Source: DATFVA01 sp963747755 (GTDB lineage Bacteria > Bacteroidota > Ignavibacteria > Ignavibacteriales > Ignavibacteriaceae). From it: a stretch of DNA of 64,000 bases. The translations under genes were made by a program, and so were the position numbers. Under the pieces are notes generated by a model. The model was not told where the DNA came from. It was given only the letters and a program-made list of their open reading frames with translations, and made no database searches. This document shows positions 36,028 through 44,051 of the stretch, piece after piece; position 1 is the first letter of the stretch; every line of letters starts with the position of its first letter. The stretch spans positions 124,001 to 188,000 of the forward strand of contig CAVVGK010000018.1 in the NCBI GenBank assembly GCA_963747755.1. The letters run 5' to 3'.

Positions 36028-37209
36028 TTACATCGCAGCTATTACGGCATCGGTCATCTGTTGAGTAGTACATGCACCTTGCTTAAATACTTCAGCATTA
36101 CCTTTTAATTTCATCATATCATACGTTTTTACTTTACCCTCTTCAATTACCTTCGCAATAGCCGTTCTTATTTTCTCAGCTTTATCATTCTCTCCAATGT
36201 GGTCAAGCATCATACATGCACTCAGGAACATCGCGATAGGATTTACAATTGAAGGATTCAATTCCTGGTATTTAGGTGCAGAACCGTGTGTAGGCTCAAA
36301 GACGGCCGCATCTTCACCTATATTAGCGCTGCAGGCAAAACCCAGTCCTCCAACCAGTCCGGCAAATCCGTCACTTATAATATCGCCAAACATATTCTCT
36401 GCCACAATGACTCCGTAAATCTCCGGATTCTTGGTAAGCCACATCATCTGTGCATCGATATTTGTATCCCACAGATCGATACCGGGATATTCTTTTGCGA
36501 TTATTTTTGCTTCATTCAGCATCATCCCGGAGGTCTCCCGAAGTACGTTCGGTTTCTCACAGACTGTTACATTCTTGTAATCATATTTCTTAGCATATTC
36601 AAAAGCTGCACGAACAATTCTGCGGCAGGCATTCCTCGACATAATCCTGGTTGAAACCGCAAGATCTTCACCCGGAACCTGCTTAAAGGCTTTCATCTTA
36701 GGATGGGTCTCGAGGGCATCCCTTACAACTTTAGGAGGATCCGTCCATTCCACACCGGCGTACAATCCTTCAGTATTTTGTCTGAAGATAACGGCATCTA
36801 CCAGGGGCTCTTCAAATCCACCCTCTGCGTCTCTTTTTATAAAGTTAAGCGGGTTGCCTTTGAATGACCTGCAGGGGCGTATGCACAGGTCAAGATTAAA
36901 GTGCTGGCGAAGTCCTACAATAGGACTGAAATACACAAATCCCTGGTCTCTAAGGCCGGGATCAATCTCTTTGGCTGCCGCATCTTTTGGTTTAGAAGTT
37001 ATCGCTCCAAACAAACCTATTTTATGTTTTTCGAGGAGGTCAATTGTCCTCTGAGGCAGTGCGTTTCCTTCCTTACACCAGAACTCCCATCCGATATCCG
37101 CGTGAATATAGTCAGCTTCAAATCCTACTGCTTCAAGGATCCTAAGAGACTCGGGTAAAACAGACTTCCCAATACCATCACCGGGCATTGTAACTATCGT
37201 TCTTTTCAT
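36028..37209 (-). CDS. isocitrate dehydrogenase, NADP-type signature (IDH/IPMDH family)
   Basis: 393 residues. Family landmarks: MPGDGIGKSV at the N-terminus, FRQNTEGLYAGVEW, KPNVLRETSGMM, and the metal-binding VIVAENMFGDIISDGFAGLVGG. The coenzyme region reads HGSAPKYQ...VNP, with Lys-Tyr as in E. coli NADP-IDH (K344, Y345), and the later VKTYDMMKL keeps the Tyr and a basic residue (E. coli Y391, R395). That points to NADP rather than NAD. Of the substrate residues the Ser and Arg of SPIVGLR and IRP are present, but the residue matching E. coli Asn115 is Ile. Isocitrate as substrate is inferred from context with aconitase and citrate lyase. Confidence 0.85.
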   Translation of the reverse strand: MKRTIVTMPGDGIGKSVLPESLRILEAVGFEADYIHADIGWEFWCKEGNALPQRTIDLLEKHKIGLFGAITSKPKDAAAKEIDPGLRDQGFVYFSPIVGLRQHFNLDLCIRPCRSFKGNPLNFIKRDAEGGFEEPLVDAVIFRQNTEGLYAGVEWTDPPKVVRDALETHPKMKAFKQVPGEDLAVSTRIMSRNACRRIVRAAFEYAKKYDYKNVTVCEKPNVLRETSGMMLNEAKIIAKEYPGIDLWDTNIDAQMMWLTKNPEIYGVIVAENMFGDIISDGFAGLVGGLGFACSANIGEDAAVFEPTHGSAPKYQELNPSIVNPIAMFLSACMMLDHIGENDKAEKIRTAIAKVIEEGKVKTYDMMKLKGNAEVFKQGACTTQQMTDAVIAAM

Positions 37210-37546
37210 ACAAAGATTTCTCCAGAATTCAATAAAAAATTGTGATCAAAATTAGAGAATATGTACAAGCTAAGCAAACTGCCAACCGTTAAATGCTTTA
37301 ACGGTTTAATTGATAAATAGTTTAATTGTTGAATTGTCAATTGCTTAATTGATGTACGGGCAGGGTCGGGTTGGAGCCTCGGATGGGTTTGCGGGTTTGT
37401 CATCATCTCCGAACTGATGCTTGGGGTAATATGCGATGACTTTGTGGAATAAAAATTGTGACATATTACGAGAAATGTCTCATAATAGTGGACAATTCGA
37501 ATTAAATCATCTACACAGGTACATACTGAGGTGAATTTTACTTTCT
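37210..37546. other. gene-free stretch between isocitrate dehydrogenase and hybrid kinase
   Basis: Holds an AT-rich interspersed repeat at 37304-37353 (TTTAATTG / GCTTAATTG units, same family as 28826 and 58101). The last 100 nt are AT-rich and should carry the promoter of the divergent kinase gene; a GAGGTG at 37529-37534 could act as its ribosome-binding site. Nothing coding was recognised. Confidence 0.5.
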
Positions 37547-40500
37547 TTGAAGAAAAATTTACAATATATTGAACAAAACCTGGAAGAGTTACATAATCTT
37601 CAGAGTCTCTTAAAAGAGCTGCTCCGGAACCGGAAGGATGGCGTTCAAGGCGGGGGATTGCTTCGCTCTGCTCGCAATGATAACGGTGAGGAGACGGGTG
37701 AGGGATTGCTTCGCTCCGCTCGCAATGACGAGGACTCTGCCCGCAATGACAAGAACCCTACCTACAATTACAATGGCTTCTCAGAAACTCTGAAAGACTT
37801 ATCGATTGCTGTAGAACGGTACCGGGAGGCGTACCTCGAGTTTAACCTTGTGACCCAGGCTTCGCTGGATGTAATTCTAAGGCTTTCAGCCTCAGGAAAA
37901 ATTTCCTATATCAGTCCCTCCTGCAAAGAACTTACAGGCTACGAACCATACGAAACTATCGGCAAGTCGTTCACTGATTTCATTCCGCAGTTAAAAGTAT
38001 ATGAATACACCAAACTCCTGCTGAATCTTTTCCGTGGAAGAGAAGAAATGATATTCCAGATGGATATAGTCCATAAAGACGGCAGCATCATTCCTGTAGA
38101 GATTAATGGAAGGGTAATTGAGCTGGGAGGCAGATTTTTTGCCCAGGCTACTTTGAGGGATATCAGTACCCGTATTAAGTCTCAAAAGAAACTTGAATCC
38201 TCTGAAAACACTTTTCATACAGTGTGGGATAAATCCTCTGAAGGTATGCTTCTTACAGACGAAGAAGGCTATATCTTCATGTGTAATGATGCATATGCCC
38301 GAATGATCGACAAACATAAAGCAGAGATAGAGGGTACACTCCTGTCGACTCATTATGATGATGTTACAGGTCAGGATGCTCTTGATAAATACAAAAGCTT
38401 TTTTAAAGAGGATTCTTTCCGGTCCAACTATGAATCAAACGTAAGATTATGGAATGGGCTGCTGATTGACCTGGAAGTTTCGAATACTTTTATTGATGAC
38501 CTGAACGGTAAAAAATTTCTGCTGAGTATACTAAGGGATATTTCCGAAAGAAAATCGAACGAAAGGCTTCTTCGAAAAAAAGACCGCCTGCTCCAGGGTA
38601 TCGCAGAAGCAACACAAACAGCCATATCTAATTCGGAAATTGACACAGGCTTATCAAAAGCTCTGCGTATCCTTGGTATGGCGGCTGAGGTTGACCGGGT
38701 GTATATATACAAGCACCAGGTTAATGAAGAGACCGATGAAATGTATGTAAGCCTGCTATACGAATGGTCGTCGGTTAATTCTGAATCGCAGATTAAGAAT
38801 CCTGTGCTGCAGCGACTTTCCTATTCGCGATTTGCCTCGCTCGATTTTTATGGAAATTTTGAAAGAGGGAAGACTCTAAAATTCCTGATCAGAAAACTTC
38901 CGCCCAATGAAAGAATAGTCTTCGTTGACAGAAATATTAAATCTATTCTGCTTGTCCCGCTAATGATTGACGGAACGTACTGGGGTTTCATAGGCTTTGA
39001 TGACTGCCGGAGCGACAGGTTCTGGAATGAGGATGAAGAATATTTCCTCTCAACTATGGCGGCAACTATCGGTGCGGTCATTAAGCAGGATAATATCAAA
39101 AACGAGCTTATAAAGAAAAACGTTGAACTTGATAAAGCGTTAATTGAAACAGAAAATGCTGCGAGGATTAAAAGTGAATTTCTCGCTACAATGAGTCACG
39201 AGATCCGTACGCCTATGAACGGAGTAATAGGAATGACCGGACTCCTTCTTGATACCGAACTTTCAACCGAACAGAAGGAATATGTGGAGTCGATCAGGTT
39301 AAGCGGTGATCAGCTGCTTGTTATTATAAATGACCTGCTGGATTTTTCAAAGATTGAATCGGAAAAACTCGAGATAGAATCACATCCGTTCAAACTCAGG
39401 GACTGTATCGAGGATTCACTTGATCTGCTGGCCACCAGGGCGGCAGAGAAGAAACTTGATATGATTTATAACCTGGATCCCGACTGTCCATCTACCATTA
39501 AAGGCGACGTTACCAGGGTAAGGCAGATTTTAACCAACCTGTTGAGTAATGCTGTGAAGTTTACTGAAGAAGGTGAGGTGCTGATTACTGTTCTCCCTGA
39601 GAGAATAGACGACAACAAATACGAGATTAAGTTTTGCGTAAGAGATTCAGGCATAGGAATACCTGAGAATAAAAAGCACAGATTGTTCCAGGCATTCTCT
39701 CAGCTTGACGCTTCCATTAACAGATCGTACGGCGGGACGGGATTAGGCCTTGTAATAAGCAAAAGGCTTACGGAACTTATGGGCGGCAAAATGTGGATGG
39801 AAAGTAAAGTTAACCTGGGGAGCAGTTTTTATTTTACAATAATCGTGGAAGCAGTGGAACTTCAATCGAAAATTTACCAGCAGAAGATTAAGGAACTTGA
39901 GAATAAACGGGTTCTTATAATTGATGACAATGAGGCTTCGCTGAAAAGCATTACCGAGCTGGCACTGTCGTGGAATATGATTCCTATAAGAACAATATAT
40001 CCCGGGGTAGCTCTTGATCTCCTTAAAAAGGATCAGTTTGATATTCTGATAATTGATCAGCATATGCCGTCGGTTGACGGATTCATACTTGCCGGGCAGA
40101 TCAGAGAAATGAAAAATGGGGCTAACCTGCCCATCGTTATCCTTGGAATGATGACAAAAAAAATAAAAAGAAATAATTCCGATAAAGAGAGACTAATTTC
40201 CGTGATAAATAAACCCGTAAAATATAACAGCCTGAGGGATACATTAAAGCAGCTCCTTGATGCAGGCAGGAATAATAAATCAGCCGACCGCACGGAACAC
40301 CTCCTTCAGGGCTTGAAATATCCCTTGAAGATTCTGCTGGCAGAAGATAATGTCGTTAACCAGAAAGTTGGCCTGAAAATGCTTGAGAGGCTCGGATACA
40401 GGGGTGATGTGGCCGCTAACGGTCTTGAGGTACTTGATGCCGTACAGAAAATAAAGTACGACGTGGTTTTGATGGATATGTTTATGCCTGAGATGGACGG

Positions 40501-41101
40501 ATTAGAGACGTCGAGACTTATTATTAATGCAATTCCAAAATCAAATCAGCCGGTTATTATTGCTATGACGGCTAATAATATTGAAGAAAATAAAGAAAAA
40601 TGTCTGGAGGCAGGAATGCAGGATTTTATGCAGAAACCGATCTCACAGGAAAAGCTTGGCGAATGTCTTCAAAAATGGGGAGAAGAAAAAAAGAAGAATA
40701 ATCATAATCCCGAACCTGATCAGTTACCAATCATTGATGAACGTAAAATCAGTTTTCTCCAGGATGTTAATTCAGATGAAGATACAGCGTTCATGATCGA
40801 ACTCCTTGACGTTTACATCACTGAACTGCCGAAAACTATCGGTCTTATTTCCAATGCAATAACCAATGAAAATTCGAAGGATCTTCTTTTTAATTCGCAT
40901 AAATTAAAGGGAAGCAGTCTTACCCTTGGTATGGATGTCATCTCCGAAATAAGTATTAAGCTTGAAAATGCTGCCAAATCGGGTATATTTAATGACAGTG
41001 TAAGGAAGCTGGGGAATGAACTTACACAAAAAGTTGAAATTGTTGAAAAAGAACTGGAAATTATCAGGACGAAATACAATAATTTAACCAGTCAGACCTG
41101 A
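37547..41101 (+). CDS. hybrid histidine kinase PAS-PAS-GAF-HisKA-HATPase-REC-REC-Hpt
   Basis: 1184 residues, starting at a TTG (no closer ATG precedes the conserved part). Cytoplasmic: no membrane helix seen. Domains: short coil (1-30), an inserted repeat segment (35-69), PAS ~90-210, PAS ~225-345, GAF ~360-520, HisKA with SHEIRTPMNG (His ~550), HATPase with N-box ~664 and GTGLGL ~735, receiver 1 ~787 (IDDNE; acceptor in IIDQHMPSVDG), receiver 2 ~927 (AEDN; acceptor in LMDMFMPEMDG), and a C-terminal Hpt with SHKLKGSS (~1115). It forms a phosphorelay of BarA/ArcB type; no dedicated output regulator follows. The next gene, a DNA methyltransferase, begins 4 nt after its stop. Confidence 0.93.
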   Translation: MKKNLQYIEQNLEELHNLQSLLKELLRNRKDGVQGGGLLRSARNDNGEETGEGLLRSARNDEDSARNDKNPTYNYNGFSETLKDLSIAVERYREAYLEFNLVTQASLDVILRLSASGKISYISPSCKELTGYEPYETIGKSFTDFIPQLKVYEYTKLLLNLFRGREEMIFQMDIVHKDGSIIPVEINGRVIELGGRFFAQATLRDISTRIKSQKKLESSENTFHTVWDKSSEGMLLTDEEGYIFMCNDAYARMIDKHKAEIEGTLLSTHYDDVTGQDALDKYKSFFKEDSFRSNYESNVRLWNGLLIDLEVSNTFIDDLNGKKFLLSILRDISERKSNERLLRKKDRLLQGIAEATQTAISNSEIDTGLSKALRILGMAAEVDRVYIYKHQVNEETDEMYVSLLYEWSSVNSESQIKNPVLQRLSYSRFASLDFYGNFERGKTLKFLIRKLPPNERIVFVDRNIKSILLVPLMIDGTYWGFIGFDDCRSDRFWNEDEEYFLSTMAATIGAVIKQDNIKNELIKKNVELDKALIETENAARIKSEFLATMSHEIRTPMNGVIGMTGLLLDTELSTEQKEYVESIRLSGDQLLVIINDLLDFSKIESEKLEIESHPFKLRDCIEDSLDLLATRAAEKKLDMIYNLDPDCPSTIKGDVTRVRQILTNLLSNAVKFTEEGEVLITVLPERIDDNKYEIKFCVRDSGIGIPENKKHRLFQAFSQLDASINRSYGGTGLGLVISKRLTELMGGKMWMESKVNLGSSFYFTIIVEAVELQSKIYQQKIKELENKRVLIIDDNEASLKSITELALSWNMIPIRTIYPGVALDLLKKDQFDILIIDQHMPSVDGFILAGQIREMKNGANLPIVILGMMTKKIKRNNSDKERLISVINKPVKYNSLRDTLKQLLDAGRNNKSADRTEHLLQGLKYPLKILLAEDNVVNQKVGLKMLERLGYRGDVAANGLEVLDAVQKIKYDVVLMDMFMPEMDGLETSRLIINAIPKSNQPVIIAMTANNIEENKEKCLEAGMQDFMQKPISQEKLGECLQKWGEEKKKNNHNPEPDQLPIIDERKISFLQDVNSDEDTAFMIELLDVYITELPKTIGLISNAITNENSKDLLFNSHKLKGSSLTLGMDVISEISIKLENAAKSGIFNDSVRKLGNELTQKVEIVEKELEIIRTKYNNLTSQT
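37655..37752. repeat. two and a half copies of the ATTGCTTCGCTnCGCTCGCAATGA repeat inside the kinase gene
   Basis: Copies at about 37655-37681 and 37701-37729 and a 3' half copy at 37736-37752 are read in frame as (G)GLLRSARND, (E)GLLRSARND and SARND. They lie in the linker between the N-terminal coil and the first PAS domain and keep the frame open. Confidence 0.85.
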
Positions 41102-41105
41102 TAAA

Positions 41106-42056
41106 TTGCCAAAAAAAGAAAAAGCTCCTTATAACCGCACGCTTGAAATAGTTCAGGGTGAAGAACAAAAACTAAAATCCTCTCTTCTCAAATTAAACTC
41201 TTCAGCTGCAAAAGAATTCATCACCAATAAAATTATAAACCAGGATTTATTTCAGGTAATAGACCTGCTGCCCGACTCATTTATCGACCTCCTGTTTGTG
41301 GATCCGCCTTATAATATGTACAAGAAGTTCAACACAAGTTCATTTAACATCATCGAATCCGGGAGATATGAAGAATGGATGGAAAGCTGGCTCAGCAGGC
41401 TCGTCCGGCTTCTGAAACCCGATGCTTCAATATATATCTGCGGTGACTGGAGAGCTTCGGCAGCGATTTATAATTCCGGATCTAAATATTTCGTGCTCCG
41501 GAACAGGATTACCTGGGAAAGAGAAAAGGGAAGGGGGGCAAAAGCAAACTGGAAGAATTGCTCTGAAGACATATGGTATTTTACTGCGGGCGATGAATAC
41601 AATTTCAACATTGATGATGTTAAAATTAAGCGCAGGGTGCTGGCTCCATACAGAGAAAATGGAAAACCGAAGGACTGGGTGGAGGACAGCAGTACAAACT
41701 TCAGGATCACACATCCCTCTAACATCTGGTCGGATATCACTGTGCCTTTCTGGTCGATGCCCGAGAACACCGATCATCCAACTCAGAAGCCCGAAAAACT
41801 CCTTGCCAAAATTATTCTCGCAAGCTCAAATGTAGGTGATATGGTTTTTGATCCCTTTCTTGGATCAGGCACCACAGCTGTTACCGCAAAAAAGCTTGGT
41901 AGAAATTACGGCGGAATTGAGATTGATGAGTACTACTGCCTTCTGGCACAGAAGAGATTAAACCTTGCGGGAAGGAATAAATCGATACAGGGATTCAGTG
42001 ACGGATTGTTCTGGGAGAGGAATACACTATCCGAACAGAAGAAAAACACTAAATAA
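41106..42056 (+). CDS. orphan adenine/cytosine-N4 DNA methyltransferase, beta class
   Basis: 316 residues from a TTG start 4 nt after the kinase stop. Catalytic motif IV is VDPPYN (residue ~62), followed much later by motif I FDPFLGSGTTAVTAKKLGR with GGIEIDEYYC; this order (IV before I) defines the beta class of amino-methyltransferases. It transfers a methyl group to N6-adenine or N4-cytosine in a specific DNA site, which cannot be read from sequence. No restriction endonuclease or specificity gene is adjacent, so it is orphan, as in regulatory methyltransferases. Its tight spacing to the hybrid kinase suggests co-expression. Confidence 0.9.
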   Translation: MPKKEKAPYNRTLEIVQGEEQKLKSSLLKLNSSAAKEFITNKIINQDLFQVIDLLPDSFIDLLFVDPPYNMYKKFNTSSFNIIESGRYEEWMESWLSRLVRLLKPDASIYICGDWRASAAIYNSGSKYFVLRNRITWEREKGRGAKANWKNCSEDIWYFTAGDEYNFNIDDVKIKRRVLAPYRENGKPKDWVEDSSTNFRITHPSNIWSDITVPFWSMPENTDHPTQKPEKLLAKIILASSNVGDMVFDPFLGSGTTAVTAKKLGRNYGGIEIDEYYCLLAQKRLNLAGRNKSIQGFSDGLFWERNTLSEQKKNTK

Positions 42057-42132
42057 TTATCTGTAAATAACTTGATCCATAAGTTAAATTTTCAAACATT
42101 TGAACCTCGTTTTATAAATTTTACATGAATTT

Positions 42133-42220
42133 CCGGGTGTCGTTAACAAGTTAGTGCCTAACCCCGTCAGGTCCGGAAGGAAGCAGCGGTAAGCACGAAG
42201 CCTGTGTAGCGGTCACCCGG
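42133..42220 (+). ncRNA. ffs: signal recognition particle RNA (small 4.5S type)
   Basis: The universally conserved apical segment GTCCGGAAGGAAGCAGC is present (42171-42187) with the expected flanking CCGTCAG and GGTAAGCACG, and the ends pair: CCGGGTG (42133-42139) with CACCCGG (42214-42220). The length of about 88 nt fits the small bacterial SRP RNA. A run of eight T follows at 42221, so the closing stem plus T tract probably also terminates transcription. It binds Ffh and targets membrane proteins. It lies 76 nt after the methyltransferase gene and converges on the SixA-like gene. Confidence 0.95.
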
Positions 42221-42226
42221 TTTTTT

Positions 42227-42709
42227 TTATTGCATAAAGGCATCTGAAGGGATGAGGTATTCGAGATAACCTTTCGCCTGGTTCACTTTCCCGTTAAATG
42301 AAATCTTTGCGATGGCGGCTTTTTTGAAATCGACCAGCGCGCCGGTTGAAGATATCAGGTTGGAAATGTGTTCGGACAGATCAGGCTGATGTCCCACAAC
42401 CATTATATTATCTGCATCTAGAGAATTAACAAACGTGATCAGATCTTTAGTAAAGCATCCGGCCATAAGCGAATTATCTTTTATAATTTCCTTATCATAT
42501 TCAAAAGTTTCAGCAATTATTTCAGCTGTCTCTACAGCACGCAGGTAGGGAGAAGTGCAGATCAGGTCAATCTTGTTAATAATATACAACCATCCCTTTG
42601 CGGCAGTTTTAATTCGTTCCCGTCCTTCTTTAACGAGCCTTCTTTCCTCGTCTCTTTTCCCGGACGCAGTTTTTTCAGCGTCAGAATGTCTCACCAGGTA
42701 CAGGTTCAT
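42227..42709 (-). CDS. sixA: SixA-like phosphohistidine phosphatase
   Basis: 160 residues. Histidine-phosphatase superfamily: LVRHSDAE (catalytic Arg-His; most members read RHG, here RHS), SPYLRAVETAEI (second Arg), and MVVGHQPDLS (second His). Short length and RH-x-DAE match SixA, which removes phosphate from the Hpt domain of ArcB in E. coli. The Hpt-bearing hybrid kinase 1.1 kb away is a possible target. Its 3' end overlaps the terminator region of the SRP RNA gene on the other strand. Confidence 0.85.
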   Translation of the reverse strand: MNLYLVRHSDAEKTASGKRDEERRLVKEGRERIKTAAKGWLYIINKIDLICTSPYLRAVETAEIIAETFEYDKEIIKDNSLMAGCFTKDLITFVNSLDADNIMVVGHQPDLSEHISNLISSTGALVDFKKAAIAKISFNGKVNQAKGYLEYLIPSDAFMQ

Positions 42710-42767
42710 AATTCCTCTTTATTATTTACAAAAAAAATATCCAAAAAGAACATAAGCATTTTATACA

Positions 42768-43928
42768 TCAGCATTCCATCGAAAATGAATTAATTAAATT
42801 TTGATAATCATCTTTGTATAAGTCGTATGTAGTCTTTAAAGTCTGCAGAATCAACAAAAACTTTTCTTTCCCGCAGCTATACTCAAAGAACTGGTAAAAG
42901 TATTTTCCTCCCGAAACCTTTTCACTGAAACGGACCCTGTAATTGCCTGCCGAGATATTTTCAAGGGGGTAGCTAATATAGCTTTCAGCTGAATCATCAG
43001 GGGGTAATTGGATAACTGATATTTCTGCCCCGTAATGATTGTTAATATATTTAACTCCCGGCTCCGGGCGCTTCAACAGGCCCGTGATCTTCACATCCTT
43101 AACCTCATTCCATTCGCCCGATAAAGGCATTGAGAATTTACCCAGCCTATGAGGAACACTCTTTTCGGGGGAGGTTATTCCTCTTTGTTTTAAATAGGAC
43201 TCGCGATTTATTATTTGGGGTTTATCCGATGCCGACTCGAAATTTTCAACCTCAGACAGCACAAAGTCATCAAAGGTTCCCGAGGTGCCGGTATATTTTC
43301 CGGTATTCGCATCAAAAAGAAAAATATCATGGTCCCGGACGAGTCCGGATTTCGGAGGATCAGTGCTGTACATTATTGTTTTTATTTCTTTCGGTTCAAT
43401 CCTAACGATATCCTGCTTGTAGGTGATTTCGGGCTTACGCAGTTCTGTGAATGTCCTGAATACAAGCTCGGCATTATCATTATCGTCTACAGAATAGAAG
43501 CTGACCCTTCTCAAACCAAGAACACCTTTAGAGATAAAACTTTCTTCAACCCGTATAAAACTTAAATAGTTAGCCGCTGCCTTCGATTCAGTAAGGTAGC
43601 CGTTCAGCGATTTGTCTACCAGCAGTACATTATAATTTGTATCGATAATTGCAAAGCGGTTGTAAACCGGGTCGGGGTACTCTGCAAGAATTGAATAATA
43701 ATGTTTACCCGAAAAGCTGAAAGTATCTTCGGAAATAGAATTCGGATTGTCGGACGGCGGAATTTCCTTATCTCTCAAAACAGATAGTCGTGAAGTTGTA
43801 TCAGTTCCCGCAATTACCTGCTTTACTAAGTTGGGGAGATTATCGTCATAAAGTTTCTTCCTGTTAAGCGGACCGCAGGAGGCGAGCATTAGCAGCCCAA
43901 CAACAACGAAATATAAGGATTTGCTCAT
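42768..43928 (-). CDS. hypothetical lipoprotein, 386 aa
   Basis: Signal peptide with lipobox MLASC at residue 18. The rest is a soluble, mostly beta protein with no motif I recognise; Asp/Ser/Pro-rich, no repeats, one Cys pair at the end (SCGKEK, MEC). It stands alone, divergent from the NhaC-type antiporter gene 123 nt away. Presumably attached to a membrane in the periplasm. Confidence 0.7.
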   Translation of the reverse strand: MSKSLYFVVVGLLMLASCGPLNRKKLYDDNLPNLVKQVIAGTDTTSRLSVLRDKEIPPSDNPNSISEDTFSFSGKHYYSILAEYPDPVYNRFAIIDTNYNVLLVDKSLNGYLTESKAAANYLSFIRVEESFISKGVLGLRRVSFYSVDDNDNAELVFRTFTELRKPEITYKQDIVRIEPKEIKTIMYSTDPPKSGLVRDHDIFLFDANTGKYTGTSGTFDDFVLSEVENFESASDKPQIINRESYLKQRGITSPEKSVPHRLGKFSMPLSGEWNEVKDVKITGLLKRPEPGVKYINNHYGAEISVIQLPPDDSAESYISYPLENISAGNYRVRFSEKVSGGKYFYQFFEYSCGKEKFLLILQTLKTTYDLYKDDYQNLINSFSMEC

Positions 43929-44051
43929 CTGATTTATAAAACCCGTAAAGATTAGTACAAAGTTAAAAAAATATTTTTGATTTTTTCCGCAAGGGGTTTA
44001 TATTTCACTTCAAATAATAACCTTATCAGAAGATAATTAGAACGGTATCTT

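Noticed and set aside
36286..36654. 122-aa plus-strand frame
   Set aside because: Antisense to isocitrate dehydrogenase across its conserved metal- and coenzyme-binding motifs.
37206..37406. 66-aa minus-strand frame upstream of isocitrate dehydrogenase
   Set aside because: Its middle is a translation of the AT-rich interspersed repeat (IKQL/LNYL-type text); no ribosome-binding site or conserved feature.
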